Source: Synechococcus sp. PCC 6312
GTDB lineage: Bacteria > Cyanobacteriota > Cyanobacteriia > Thermosynechococcales > Thermosynechococcaceae
Direction of reading: 5' to 3'
NCBI RefSeq assembly: GCF_000316685.1
Contig: NC_019680.1
Span: 2,419,501-2,483,500, forward strand
Length of the DNA: 64,000 nucleotides
In this document: in pieces, positions 28,001 to 36,467 of the stretch
Layout: the number at the start of each line of letters is the position of its first letter
Position numbering within the stretch: position 1 is the first letter of the stretch
Made by a program: the position numbers and the translations under genes
Notes under the pieces: generated by a model
The model's input: only the letters and a program-made list of their open reading frames with translations
Told to the model about the DNA's origin: nothing
Database searches by the model: none

Positions 28001-29224
28001 TTTGTGTTGCTGTTTATTGATGTGGATCGGTTTAAGCGGATTAACGATAGTTTGGGACACCAGGCCGGCGATCAAATCCTCATGACCTTAGCTGAACGTT
28101 TACAAGTCGTCCTCAGGGCCACAGACACCCTCGCCCGTCTCAGTGGGGATGAATTTGTCCTCTTGGCTGAAGACATTAATCCTGGGATAGACTTAGACCA
28201 TTTGATTGGGCGACTCCAGCAAACAGCGGAACAACCCATCACAATCTATGACAATCTGATCAAACTCACCTTGAGTATTGGCGTGGCCTGGAGTTCAGAA
28301 GCCTACAGTCAACCTGATGAGTTACTCCGGGATGCCGATATTGCCATGTACCAGGCCAAGCGGCGGGGGCGACATCAATGTTTGACCTTTACTCCAGAAA
28401 TGCACCTGGAAGCTCGCTTTACTCTGAGCTTAGAAAGTGAACTCCGCAGTGCTATTCTCACAGCCCAGACCCGTGATCCGCTCCTTTTGACGGAGAGTGA
28501 ACTTGCCAAAGAGCTAACTGCCACACCTCTGCAAATTTACTATCAACCCATTGTTGACCTGAGTAGTCGTCATGTCATTGGCCTGGAAGCCCTCTGTCGT
28601 TGGTTTCATCCGCGGCGGGGGGTCATTTCCCCAAGTGAATTTATTCCCTTAGCCGAAGAGACGGGCCTCATCTTACCCCTCGGACAATGGGTCTTAAAAA
28701 CCGCCGTAGCCCATTTCAGTCAGTGGTATCAAACCTTGGGGCCGGGAAATATCCCAAAACTGAGCGTCAATTTAGCCCCACAACAATTTCTCCAAAGCAA
28801 TCTTGTCAATGATGTGGCTGACATTCTCGAAACCTATGATCTGCCCCCCAAATATCTCCATTTAGAAATTACTGAAACCGCCATGATGACCAGCCTAGAC
28901 GTGGTTGTTCGGGTTGCTCGGCAACTGCAAGACTTAGGCGTGTTTTTGAATATTGATGATTTCGGGACAGGTTACTCCTCCCTTAGTCGGCTTCATCAGT
29001 TGCCCATTCAAGCCTTGAAAATTGATCGCTCCTTTGTGTTGCGCTTAGACCCAGATATTTATCCCCTCTGGGATTTTGAAGCCCCCATCCCCTCCCAGGC
29101 CAGTGGTGACATTATCCAAGCCATGCTGAGTTTAGGTCAGAGCTTAGAAATGGATGTCATTGCCGAGTTGCCCGCAAAAGGGGCATTGACGGTGTACCAG
29201 TTCAGGAGGACGGCCTGTTGTTGA
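25100..29224 (+). CDS. PAS(5-6)-cyanobacteriochrome GAF-GGDEF-EAL signalling protein, EAL end truncated
   Basis: A 1374-residue soluble sensor. Two different PAS domains (about 10-265) are followed by three near-identical PAS repeats starting VLESTTD at residues 285, 402 and 519 (period 117). Next come a GAF (about 645-800), another PAS (about 805-930), GGDEF (SGDEF at 1015-1019 with RATD as an RxxD inhibitory site) and EAL (EAL at 1163). The GAF has DPCF at 701-704 and Cys731-Tyr732, the two-cysteine layout of DXCF cyanobacteriochromes, so bilin binding and blue/green sensing are inferred. The EAL keeps LEITE, DDFGTGYSSL and LKIDRSFV. After MDVIAE (about 1356) the reading frame runs into the reverse strand of the next gene and stops. 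The family's final EGVE...Q part is lost, so phosphodiesterase activity is doubtful and cyclase activity may remain. Confidence 0.9.
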   Translation: MFNDLIADFAQLIALHTDDLICVHEPDGSYLYLTPSCQDLLGYDPAELVGSTPYFLFHPDDVEAIRSGPHALALQGVTNVHITYRMRKKSGGYIWLETLTRPILDEAGNVLLIVTTSRDITQRRLVEKQLSTNEQLLETFFSQSLDACFIKLLPRPLNWQDEPNREAAIEYALFNLRITKVNDATCTMYRAGRERLLGLCFGDMFRKDLDQGRQLLKALFHLGRFQTELHLQRLDNTWMWVDCNFVCLYDERGWIRGCFDVKKDITERKETRIKLEEAYAAVTNVLESTTDGFFSVDQDWSITYVNHNFEQTLKTKRQNILGKNFWELFPDARGTLFESEYSRAFRENLPVQFEEFYPGTQHWYAVRAYPTEQGLSIYFQNVTEQKLAELQLAETNNRLTTVLESTTDGFFNLNSDWLITYCNSKFEETVGLGKEQLIGHNLWELFSDAVGTPFELKFKQALVEQVPIEVEEFYPGLGRWFYVKAYPVDSGLAVYFQDVTNRRIAEAKLAEVNQELSSVLESTTDAFISVDQQGMLTYINRNFERRTGLTRAQLLGHTPWEVFPDLEHTAFFQAIEQAQGNHQPQKVEYFCPYTQTWFLANIYPTPGGFSIYLQDVTAQKKREAERQRQSDLTELLLRLSIQVRESLEVPKILQTTVDEVRQFLDVNRVIVYQFLPDWSGKIVAEAVDNPDYALLNQIIYDPCFGASQVGPYRLGRISQVMNIHDSDMNPCYVEFLAQFQVQANLVVPIIYQDQLLGLLIAQHCQQPRAWQEDEVNLLKQLATQVGIAVSRAKLVTALKEQEARYRAIVEDQTELIYRCSSDGILTFANAAFCRYLHLIEPGEIKADQCYFDQAVRHPFNEVETARFAQQLAALTPAHPVSSIECAVDLPSGDQAWYEWTMRALYDSANQLREYQCLGREITRRKKVEFQLIHDALYDSLTGLPNRVLLLERLNQAWNRYRRHPDCPFVLLFIDVDRFKRINDSLGHQAGDQILMTLAERLQVVLRATDTLARLSGDEFVLLAEDINPGIDLDHLIGRLQQTAEQPITIYDNLIKLTLSIGVAWSSEAYSQPDELLRDADIAMYQAKRRGRHQCLTFTPEMHLEARFTLSLESELRSAILTAQTRDPLLLTESELAKELTATPLQIYYQPIVDLSSRHVIGLEALCRWFHPRRGVISPSEFIPLAEETGLILPLGQWVLKTAVAHFSQWYQTLGPGNIPKLSVNLAPQQFLQSNLVNDVADILETYDLPPKYLHLEITETAMMTSLDVVVRVARQLQDLGVFLNIDDFGTGYSSLSRLHQLPIQALKIDRSFVLRLDPDIYPLWDFEAPIPSQASGDIIQAMLSLGQSLEMDVIAELPAKGALTVYQFRRTACC

Positions 29225-29829
29225 GTATTGGCCCGGGCCTGTTGTAAAACCTTTTCATTTTCAATAATGGTGGCTTGTTGGGCCCGAATGTCCGCATCTG
29301 TAGATTGGAGGGTGGCCTGGGCGGTGCGATAGGCCAAGATGAAGGATTGGGCTTGCTCCTTAGAAACAGCCCCCTGCTCAAAAAGAGCCGTGTAGCGCTC
29401 GGCCTGGAGACGATTAAATTCTAGGGTAGCCAAGTCAGATCGACGTTGAGCTTCTAAGGCGCGCAATTCAGAACGAGAGGTTTCAACGGTGGCCTGGGCT
29501 GCTTGGAGGGCCGCAAACTGACTGGCAACGGCGGCTGATTGTTCCGAGGGATCGATTTGAATCAGCGGTGCACCTTGGGGTACATTCATCCCCGAACGAA
29601 CCAAAATCTGGGCAATCCGTCCAGAGACTTGCGGGCTGAGGTTGATGGCTCGGCGAGATTGGAGTTGGGTGTTATAGGTTCCAGTATCAACTAACATCCC
29701 CGCTTGGACGGTAGCAACTTTGACTGTAGGAGGAGGGGGAGCCCCAGCTTGTTCACTCGCGCAACTTCCCAGGCCTGTTAGTAAAGTACCACCCACCACT
29801 AGCGAGGCGAACCAATGACGTTGTAACAT
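29137..29829 (-). pseudogene. Membrane-fusion lipoprotein (RND/HlyD type), 3'-truncated
   Basis: The first about 220 residues are an efflux periplasmic adaptor: signal peptide with lipobox LGSC, a lipoyl half-domain (INLSPQVSGRIAQILVRSGMNVPQGAPLIQIDPSEQ), a long coiled-coil hairpin (about 75-200) and the start of the second lipoyl half (YTVNAPFAG). A normal protein continues with IVG-type lipoyl and beta-barrel domains for another 150 or more residues. Here the frame crosses at 29170 into antisense of the EAL gene and ends NSAMTSISKL. No RND pump gene is adjacent. It is very probably non-functional. Confidence 0.88.
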
Positions 29830-30020
29830 CCGTAACCCCTAATCCATCTCCTACACCATGATTCCCAGGCCTGGATGAGGACAAATACCGGAAATCTGCC
29901 TGTCTAGACAAACTGATTCCTAGTCAACCCCAGATGGGATGCCCTGATTTTAGCTTGCAGTTAGGATGTTGTAACCTATTTTGTCTGATGAAATGCGAAA
30001 AACTGAGCTGAGAGTTGCGG

Positions 30021-30329
30021 TCAATCATGGGGGGAATCGGCCTCTATCTCGGCTTGAAGTCGGGCTAACTCCTCTGGGGTCAAGGACTCCAGCCGTTTTT
30101 CCAGGACAGCATCTTCGTAGTCTTTAAGCTGTTGGTTATAGGTCATTTGCTTGGTAAAAACCCGAAAAAAATAGGTTGATAACCAGGCCAATAAGCCGAT
30201 GACAAAGATGGCCTGACTCCAAACTCCGGCGGTCTGGGCATCCAAACCAAACAGTTGCAAAACTCCATAGATGACTGCCCCCATAATTACAGCAGCCAGA
30301 CCTAGGGCAATGGCATCAATTCGCCGCAC
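30021..30329 (-). CDS. DUF3007 membrane protein
   Basis: A 102-residue protein with two membrane segments (LGLAAVIMGAVIYGVLQLFG and WSQAIFVIGLLAWLSTYFFRV) and a charged C-terminal helix with LTPEELARLQAEIE. This matches cyanobacterial/plastid DUF3007. It follows ndhL by one base, so it is translated from the same mRNA. The neighbourhood suggests a thylakoid-membrane role, possibly with the NDH-1 complex, but that is only inference. Confidence 0.8.
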   Translation of the reverse strand: MRRIDAIALGLAAVIMGAVIYGVLQLFGLDAQTAGVWSQAIFVIGLLAWLSTYFFRVFTKQMTYNQQLKDYEDAVLEKRLESLTPEELARLQAEIEADSPHD

Positions 30330-30330
30330 T

Positions 30331-30558
30331 CTAAGACTCCAACGTCCGCGGTTGGGGGCGAATGTTCAAAAAGGGCGCTAAAACAATCATGCCGGGAAAA
30401 AAGAACATCACCAAAAAGTACATGAACCCCCGCTCAAAAGAGCTAGCCACATACCACCGTTTTTGGAGATAGAGGTAGGTCAAAAAAGGCAGGACTAAGA
30501 GATAAGCCCCGGCCAGGCCCCCGTAGGTTGCGACCACTGCCAAATCTATTGTGCTCAT
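30331..30558 (-). CDS. ndhL: NAD(P)H-quinone oxidoreductase subunit L
   Basis: A 75-residue thylakoid NDH-1 subunit specific to cyanobacteria and plants. The family core [21 protein letters not shown] is followed by [18 protein letters not shown], and a first membrane segment ([19 protein letters not shown]) precedes it. NDH-1 runs cyclic electron flow, respiration and CO2 uptake. The gene was first known as ictA in inorganic-carbon mutants. It is the first gene of a two-gene unit with DUF3007. Confidence 0.95.
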   Translation of the reverse strand: MSTIDLAVVATYGGLAGAYLLVLPFLTYLYLQKRWYVASSFERGFMYFLVMFFFPGMIVLAPFLNIRPQPRTLES

Positions 30559-30742
30559 TGATATGTTCCCCGGTCAGTGCATATGTGGCATTAGAAATAT
30601 AGACATCTTAAGAGATTGCTGGCCTGGGTTCAATCTTAGTCGTGGTAATGGAGCCGATGAGGATTTTTAATCAGGTTGTTCCAAAATTTAATTATTCTAT
30701 CCCCATAGCTCCCTGGCCTGCGGTATGATAAGGCTTACTTAA

Positions 30743-31069
30743 GGGGGCGTGGCGGAATGGTAGACGCTGCGGACTTAAGAAATTTGAGCCTTAGTGGGGA
30801 AACTTGCTAAGTGAATGCTCTCAAATTCAGGGAAACCTAAGTCTGATGCATATTTTAGGCATTTGAGATAGGGCAATCCTGAGCCAAGCCGTTTTTCATC
30901 ACGGGAGCGGAAGGTGCAGAGACTCGACGGGAGCTACCCAACCATGATTCGTCAAAGGGGGTAAAGAGAGAGTCCAATTCTCAACACTTGCGGGTGGCTG
31001 TGAAAGCAGCAGGAGAATGAAAATCCGTTGACCTTATAAGTCGTGAGGGTTCAAGTCCCTCCGCCCCCA
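30743..31069 (+). tRNA. trnL-UAA: tRNA-Leu (UAA) interrupted by a group I intron
   Basis: The 5' exon GGGGGCGTGGCGGAATGG... runs to CUU in the anticodon loop (30776). The 3' exon begins AAAATCCGTTGAC at 31020 and ends with the TTCAAGT T-loop and CGCCCCC, which pairs with the 5' GGGGGCG; the discriminator A is 31069. The long variable arm is present, as expected for leucine. The joined anticodon loop reads CUUAAAA with anticodon UAA. Confidence 0.95.
30777..31019 (+). other. Group I intron in tRNA-Leu(UAA)
   Basis: A 243-base insertion between U34 and A35 of the anticodon, the exact site of the ancient cyanobacterial/plastid intron. It ends with the invariant G (31019). Inside are core-like strings such as GCAATCCTGAGCCAAGCC (P-Q region) and GTGCAGAGACTCGACGGGAGC (R-S region). 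No homing endonuclease frame fits inside. Confidence 0.93.
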
Positions 31070-31180
31070 TAAATCAATAATCTGAGACAGTCTGAGAATG
31101 TCTGCAAATCCTTGTGCATTAACAAATTATTTGACATCCTTAACAAACTTAGTGCCGTCATAACAACAGTCTGTCATTAT

Positions 31181-31199
31181 CTCCTTGGCGCCAAGGGAG
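31181..31199. repeat. Perfect 14-base palindrome
   Basis: CCTTGGCGCCAAGG (31183-31196) is self-complementary with no loop, in the gap between tRNA-Leu and the DUF362 gene. It could be a protein-binding site, or part of a terminator since both neighbours converge here. Confidence 0.4.
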
Positions 31200-31244
31200 T
31201 CCATCAACTGGGTATACTGACCAAAGCAAAGCCTCCACCTGGCC

Positions 31245-32204
31245 TTAAACCCGGCCGTAGGTTGAGAGGGGTTCTTTGATCCAGCGCACGTATAAATGCT
31301 TAAAGGTAGATTTCAAAACCCGAGGCGCGCCAAAATCAATCGGAACTAGTTGGGCCGGAAATTGCCAATCATCAATTTGCAAGTCTTGGGGCTTGAGGAG
31401 GGGAAATTCCACTTGCGCTAAATCCACGGCCAGGCCCAGTTCTGCGGTGGCCTTGAGGGTGGGGACTTGGTTAAAGTCGGCCTGGAGAATGGTGGCAATG
31501 GCTTGGTCAAGAGCAAAAACATTGGTAGAAGCTCCTAAAAGATTGAGGGGACGGGGTTCGCCACCACTGGGGCCGTTCCCTTCATGGCCAATAATCCCAT
31601 CCATAATCGTTAAATCCGGCTGAATCGCCCTGGCAGTTTCCACTAACATCCGTCCAAACCGATCTCGGTCTTTGCCCGCTTCCATGTGCCACCAGGCCTT
31701 CATTTTTCCCGGTACACAACCAAACAGGTTTTTCACTCCCATTGTCAGAGTCAGTTGAACATGGGATTTAACTTTGGGCAGGTTAATGATTACATCGGCG
31801 GCCATCGCTTCCTTAGAAAGGCGGAGGTGATTAAATTCTTGGCTAATAGTTTCGTATCGCTCCCCATGAAATTCAATCACGGGCAACTGTAGGTCTTGAA
31901 TCACCGGTAAATAGCCGTTGGCCCGCGCTACTCCTAAAGCTGTCCCAAAGGCGGGGCCATCTCCTAAAAACGGCTCACCACCCACAGCCCGGATCATCCG
32001 CGTTAAACAATAGACAATTTCAGGACGGGTAACACATTCTTTCGTGGGTCTGGCTCCAGTTAAGAGGTTAGGCTTCAAAAGAACCCGATCCCCTGGTTTG
32101 ACGATTGCGGCCAGGCCACCTAAGGGGGCTAATAATTCTGTTAACTTGGCTGCTAACTCCTGATAGTCATAATTTGTTTGTTGGAGTAGACTAATCACGG
32201 TCAT
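31245..32204 (-). CDS. DUF362-domain protein
   Basis: A 319-residue protein from ATG 32204 (MTVISLLQQTNYD); longer in-frame starts up to 32366 add sequence without family character. DUF362 features are VKPGDRVLLKPNLLTGARP, FLGDGPAFGTALGVARANGY, INLPKVKSHVQLTLTMGVKNLFGCVPG and IMDGIIGHEGNGPSGGEPRPLNLL. No ferredoxin-like cluster motif follows, unlike in some members. The family has no settled function. It converges with tRNA-Leu and diverges from the kinase gene at 32383. Confidence 0.85.
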   Translation of the reverse strand: MTVISLLQQTNYDYQELAAKLTELLAPLGGLAAIVKPGDRVLLKPNLLTGARPTKECVTRPEIVYCLTRMIRAVGGEPFLGDGPAFGTALGVARANGYLPVIQDLQLPVIEFHGERYETISQEFNHLRLSKEAMAADVIINLPKVKSHVQLTLTMGVKNLFGCVPGKMKAWWHMEAGKDRDRFGRMLVETARAIQPDLTIMDGIIGHEGNGPSGGEPRPLNLLGASTNVFALDQAIATILQADFNQVPTLKATAELGLAVDLAQVEFPLLKPQDLQIDDWQFPAQLVPIDFGAPRVLKSTFKHLYVRWIKEPLSTYGRV

Positions 32205-32382
32205 TGCCACATCCCCGATTTTGACTGACTTTACTGTACCGACTCCTGCCAATTTTTCCCAGCCTGGATTCCCTATGAATTGAATTGATTGGCTAGGTGG
32301 AAAGCAATGAATTTTGACACGATTCAGAGCCAGAAAAATTAGAGAATAGGGTATTGCTTCTCCCACCTAAGGAGCCGATACC

Positions 32383-33726
32383 GTGACCCTGGCCCCCGCC
32401 CAACCCAAAATTATTGTTCTTGATGACGACCCGACTGGCTCCCAAACCGTTCACAGTTGCCTGTTATTAACTCGCTGGGATCCTGAGACCTTGCGCCTGG
32501 GACTGGAAGATGCTGCGCCAATTTTCTTTATTTTGACCAATACCCGCGCCCTACCCCCTGACCAGGCCCAAACTATTACCACCGAAGTCTGCCAAACTCT
32601 GAAAATAGCCTTAGTCGAAACTGGAATTAGCGATTTTCTCGTGGTTAGTCGGTCGGACTCTACTCTGCGGGGCCACTACCCGATTGAAACCGATGCCATT
32701 GCGGCAATCCTTGGCCCCTTTGATGCTCATTTTCTAGTGCCAGCCTTTTTTGAAGGGGGCCGCTTCACACAAGACAGTATCCATTACCTGATCATCAATG
32801 GCGTTCCCACCCCAGTTCATGAAACAGAATTTGCCCAAGACTCAGTGTTTGCCTATCACCATAGCTATTTACCCGATTATGTAGCGGAAAAAACTCAGGG
32901 TAGAATCCCAGCAGATCAGGTGGCACGGTTTTTAGAAGCTGATATTCAACAGGGTGTCCAGGCCCAACTCCAAGCCCTCCATGGCAATCAATGTGTGGTG
33001 GTAGATGCGGTTAACCAGGCCCAGATGAATCAATTTGCCCAAGATAGTTTGGCTGTTGCGGCCACGGGTAAACGCTTTCTCTTTCGCAGTGCGGCAAGTT
33101 TACTCACAGGCCTGGCCCAGCTCCCTCCTCAACCAATTCCCGCTGCTGAGATGGGGCAACTACGGCGTAACAACCGGCCTGGGGCGATTATTGTCGGTTC
33201 CCATGTCCGCAAAACAACTGAACAGTTAATGGCACTGTTGAAAGAACCGGGCCTGGTTGGCATCGAACTGGATATTGCTCCCCTGGCCAGCAATCAAGCC
33301 GCCGCCCCAACCCTATTAGAAACGACCCTGACTAAAATTTATGAGGCCTTTCAAGCTCATCTGACTCCAGTTATTTACACGAGCCGTCAAGAATTGAGCT
33401 TTCCAGATACCGCGACTCGCCTCGCCTTTGGCCTGGTTGTTTCCCAACTCTTGATGGATATTGTCCAGGCCTTACCAACAGACATTAGCTTCCTGATTAG
33501 CAAAGGGGGAATTACCTCCAATGATGTCTTAAGCAAGGGTCTGAACCTGCCCACGGCTCGCCTCCTCGGACAAATTTTGCCAGGTTGTTCTGTGATACAA
33601 ACCCCCGCTGATCATCCCAAATTCCCCAAGCTCCCCGTGGTCTTATTCCCTGGCAATGTCGGCGATCAACAGGCACTAGCAACTATTTATCAGCGATTTT
33701 CTACAGCAACACCTTCTCTTGCTTAA
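32383..33726 (+). CDS. Four-carbon acid sugar kinase-like protein (DUF1537)
   Basis: A 447-residue protein of the OtnK-like family that phosphorylates four-carbon acid sugars such as threonate or erythronate. The N-terminal domain has VLDDDPTGSQTVHS, VVSRSDSTLRGHYPIE and PAFFEGGRFTQDS. The C-terminal nucleotide-binding domain has IVGSHVRKTTEQL, LISKGGITSNDV and PGNVGDQQALATIY. The start is GTG 32383 with AAGGAG at 32369-32374. Its usual aldolase and dehydrogenase neighbours are missing, so the physiological substrate is open. Confidence 0.87.
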   Translation: MTLAPAQPKIIVLDDDPTGSQTVHSCLLLTRWDPETLRLGLEDAAPIFFILTNTRALPPDQAQTITTEVCQTLKIALVETGISDFLVVSRSDSTLRGHYPIETDAIAAILGPFDAHFLVPAFFEGGRFTQDSIHYLIINGVPTPVHETEFAQDSVFAYHHSYLPDYVAEKTQGRIPADQVARFLEADIQQGVQAQLQALHGNQCVVVDAVNQAQMNQFAQDSLAVAATGKRFLFRSAASLLTGLAQLPPQPIPAAEMGQLRRNNRPGAIIVGSHVRKTTEQLMALLKEPGLVGIELDIAPLASNQAAAPTLLETTLTKIYEAFQAHLTPVIYTSRQELSFPDTATRLAFGLVVSQLLMDIVQALPTDISFLISKGGITSNDVLSKGLNLPTARLLGQILPGCSVIQTPADHPKFPKLPVVLFPGNVGDQQALATIYQRFSTATPSLA

Positions 33727-33782
33727 CAAGATCCAGAAGTCGTCAAACTGTAGGCAACTCACCAACCGCCATTGAGGAGTAA

Positions 33783-33887
33783 GTTAGGTCTTTGACTGCT
33801 CAAAAGTTAGAATCACTGGGTAAGACATTGCTTGAGTTGCAAGATATTTCAGAGTTCCAGGCCTGGCTAACAACCTTCAATAACTAA
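33783..33887 (+). pseudogene. C-terminal remnant of an Rpn/DUF4351 transposase-like gene
   Basis: The frame encodes only VRSLTAQKLESLGKTLLELQ, then DISEFQAWLTTFNN and stop. This is the typical C-terminal DUF4351 helix pair of PD-(D/E)XK Rpn-family proteins that are abundant in cyanobacteria. A stop codon (33780-33782) directly precedes it, and nothing of the nuclease domain is left. Confidence 0.6.
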
Positions 33888-33967
33888 CAACTATGGTAGC
33901 AACGTTAATGTTTCTTCAATAACGATGGTCAAAGGATACTGAACAGGGCCTGGGGGATAGCCAGTCA

Positions 33968-34004
33968 ATAAAAAAGAGAGAGTCATATTGTTAACCCTCT
34001 CTTC
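33968..34004 (-). terminator. Rho-independent terminator of the cpc operon
   Basis: On the minus strand AAGAGAGGGTT pairs with the later ACTCTCTCTT (one bulge) and the hairpin runs into a T run. It lies about 30 bases after the last cpcG stop. Confidence 0.75.
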
Positions 34005-34035
34005 TTGGAAATTATCAGTGCTCGATCAGCCCAAA

Positions 34036-34791
34036 TTATTTCCGTTTCGGCACCTTGTTCATGTAATCAATTTCAAAGGAAGACAGCCGCTGGGCATAGC
34101 GGGGTGTAGGCGCAATTGCGTTCGCCATACTCCGGAATTTACGGGGATCTCCTTCCCGAAGTTGGCGCATTTCGTACTTGCGGCTATAGAATTGCTCAAG
34201 GGCAAACCGCCAATCGGTCGTTGTTGTGCCCACTTTATCCCGATATTCATAACCGTAGCGAGGCATCACCAAATTAAACGGCCGACCTTCCATCCGTTTC
34301 CGTTGATAAGGAACGGTATAGTCCCCAAAAGCCGCCGTATATTCCTCAGAATCAATCAACACATCCACAAAGCCATGAAACCCCAGAGTACCAATCTTGA
34401 TAGACCAAGCAATCTTCTCGGCTTCGTTGTAGGCTGCCCGGCCCAAAAAGCGCTTCAGGCAAATATCCACCAAGCGATAGTTATCATTGACGGCCACGAC
34501 GGTGTTGTAGAACCGCTCAGATTTAGCTAGCCCCCGGATAAAGTCCCGCACTGAAATCGCCCGATTGCTCACCTGAGACTCCAGGGTGACTTGGCGATTA
34601 AACTTGAGAGTTGCATGCTCACTAAACACTTGCCGGTAGGCAGCCCAAATAACCTGTTGCATTTCCCCAGGTGAGCCAGCGTCCTCAATCCGATAAATGT
34701 AAGGGGTATCCTCATCTAAATCAGCAGGGCCAAAACTGGCAACCCGATGATTTTGGGTGGTCGGTTTATAAGCCAATAGCGGTAAACTCAT
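34036..34791 (-). CDS. cpcG: Phycobilisome rod-core linker CpcG, third copy
   Basis: A 251-residue linker that attaches phycocyanin rods to the allophycocyanin core. The PBS_linker domain (about residues 15-180) has the CpcG hallmarks [13 protein letters not shown]-like [31 protein letters not shown]-like [18 protein letters not shown] and [12 protein letters not shown]. The C-terminal part is basic (MNKVPKRK) and differs from the other two copies. No C-terminal membrane helix is present, so it is not of the CpcL type. It is the last gene of the cpc cluster and corresponds in position to cpcG4 of Thermosynechococcus. Confidence 0.93.
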   Translation of the reverse strand: MSLPLLAYKPTTQNHRVASFGPADLDEDTPYIYRIEDAGSPGEMQQVIWAAYRQVFSEHATLKFNRQVTLESQVSNRAISVRDFIRGLAKSERFYNTVVAVNDNYRLVDICLKRFLGRAAYNEAEKIAWSIKIGTLGFHGFVDVLIDSEEYTAAFGDYTVPYQRKRMEGRPFNLVMPRYGYEYRDKVGTTTTDWRFALEQFYSRKYEMRQLREGDPRKFRSMANAIAPTPRYAQRLSSFEIDYMNKVPKRK

Positions 34792-34833
34792 GCAGATCTC
34801 CCAAATAAAAGCAGAAATTTATAGCGGTCAAGG

Positions 34834-35574
34834 TCAACGTAACGGAAACGATGCGGTCGAGTTAATCGAGGCTAGGGCATTCCCAGAACCATCCCGACTC
34901 ATATCTGGAATTTTAATATTGTCCGTCTTGACAGAATTATAGCGGAGCGGCGCAACTTGGACGGTGCGAGCCATAGCCAAAAAGTTTTTGATATCGCCCC
35001 ATTTATACCGCTCCTCTTCCAGCTTATTGCGCCAATAGTTGGCATACCGAGGCGTGACTAAATTAAAGGGCCGATCCTGATAGCGGCGGCGTTGATAAGG
35101 AACCGTGTTGTCACCAAAGTTTTGGGTATATTCGTCACTGTCCACCAGCGCATCGACAAAACCATCCCAGCCTTCGGTGGCAATCCGAATTGACCAGGCC
35201 AGTTCCTCATCCTTGTTATAAGGTGACCGCCCTAAAATCCGTTTTAGACCCACTTCCACCAAACGGTAATTAGAATTAGTTTCTACCACGAGACGGCGAA
35301 ACACTTCAGACTTGGCCAGGCCCCGGATAAAGTCGCGGACAGAGATGGCCCGGTTACGCAATTGTGACTCTAGGTTTCCCTGGCGATAGCTTTGCAACAA
35401 AACGTGCTCACTAAACACCTGTCGATAGGCGGCCCAAATCAATTCATCGAGATCACTAGCCTCGGGAGCATCCACCAAGGAATAAAGCCGGGGCGTATCT
35501 TCATTAGCTACTTCAAAACCAGGCACCCGCTGATTCTGAGAACTGGGGCTATAGGCAAGTAAAGGAATAGACAT
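34834..35574 (-). CDS. cpcG: Phycobilisome rod-core linker CpcG, second copy
   Basis: A 246-residue rod-core linker with the same PBS_linker domain ([21 protein letters not shown]..., [50 protein letters not shown]). The tail (about 200-246) is unique and ends in Ser-rich NSTASFPLR. It starts 2 bases after the stop of the preceding copy, so the two are translated in tandem. Different CpcG copies let rods dock at different faces of the core. Confidence 0.94.
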   Translation of the reverse strand: MSIPLLAYSPSSQNQRVPGFEVANEDTPRLYSLVDAPEASDLDELIWAAYRQVFSEHVLLQSYRQGNLESQLRNRAISVRDFIRGLAKSEVFRRLVVETNSNYRLVEVGLKRILGRSPYNKDEELAWSIRIATEGWDGFVDALVDSDEYTQNFGDNTVPYQRRRYQDRPFNLVTPRYANYWRNKLEEERYKWGDIKNFLAMARTVQVAPLRYNSVKTDNIKIPDMSRDGSGNALASINSTASFPLR

Positions 35575-35576
35575 GA

Positions 35577-36410
35577 TTACACCTGGGGGTTACGAGGGAG
35601 ATAACGGTAAGGCAACGCAGTAGGAGAGGGTTTAATGGCGACCCGATCCGTCCGGCCAGAGACCGTGGAATCGGGAACTGTTACCAAACTGGAGGTGGCC
35701 CGAGCCACATGGCGTTGAGTATCTTGGGTTGGGGTGAGAACACTGCGAGCCATGGAGAGAAAGTTACCGGGAATGGCCTGGCGAATGACCCGCTTGTCGA
35801 GGGGGCCAACACTGTAGTCCCGGACACGATAGTAGGACAGACCACTGACTTTCAGTTCTTGATTGCGCCAATAGTCGCCATAGCGGGGATTTACCAGGTT
35901 AAAGGGACGGGTCATCCGCCGCCGCCGTTGATAGGGGACAATGTCGTTGCCAAAGTTTTCTTGATATTCGTCACTGTCCACAATCGCATCAATTAAGCCA
36001 TTGAGACCTTTGGTCGCAGCAATAATTGACCAAGCAATTTGCTCCCCCTGATCATAGGTGGGACGACCGAGAAAGCGTTTGAAACTAATATCCACCAAAC
36101 GATAGTTAGAATTGGTATCTGCCACCAATTGCCGATAAACCTCGGATTTACCCAGGCCCCGGATAAACTCTTGCACAGAAATGGCCCGGTTCCGCAGTTG
36201 GGACTCCAAGAAAGTTTGCCGATAGCTTTCCAGGATTAAATGCTCACTAAAAATCTGCCGATAGGCCGCCCAGATTAAGGCATCCACATCGGTATTGGAG
36301 GTGGCATCTGTGAGCCGATAGCGGACTGGATCATCATCCGCAGCCACTTCATAACTGGCAACCCGTTGGTCTTGGGTGCGGGGACGGATGGGGAGGAGGG
36401 GCAACGCCAT
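35577..36410 (-). CDS. cpcG: Phycobilisome rod-core linker CpcG, first copy
   Basis: A 277-residue rod-core linker, the longest of the three and first in the series. The PBS_linker domain (about 18-190) has [42 protein letters not shown] and [13 protein letters not shown]. The C-terminal extension (about 195-277) contains [23 protein letters not shown] and ends [11 protein letters not shown]. It follows cpcF by 57 bases. Position and length fit cpcG1. Confidence 0.95.
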   Translation of the reverse strand: MALPLLPIRPRTQDQRVASYEVAADDDPVRYRLTDATSNTDVDALIWAAYRQIFSEHLILESYRQTFLESQLRNRAISVQEFIRGLGKSEVYRQLVADTNSNYRLVDISFKRFLGRPTYDQGEQIAWSIIAATKGLNGLIDAIVDSDEYQENFGNDIVPYQRRRRMTRPFNLVNPRYGDYWRNQELKVSGLSYYRVRDYSVGPLDKRVIRQAIPGNFLSMARSVLTPTQDTQRHVARATSSLVTVPDSTVSGRTDRVAIKPSPTALPYRYLPRNPQV

Positions 36411-36467
36411 AGGTTTGTTCCTTTGCTGGATAACGATAAATTGAGGGAATTAAAGCAACACCGAAAG

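Noticed and set aside
29167-29224. C-terminal residues of the EAL protein after MDVIAE as a real domain
   Set aside because: They are the reverse complement of the adaptor gene and carry no EAL consensus.
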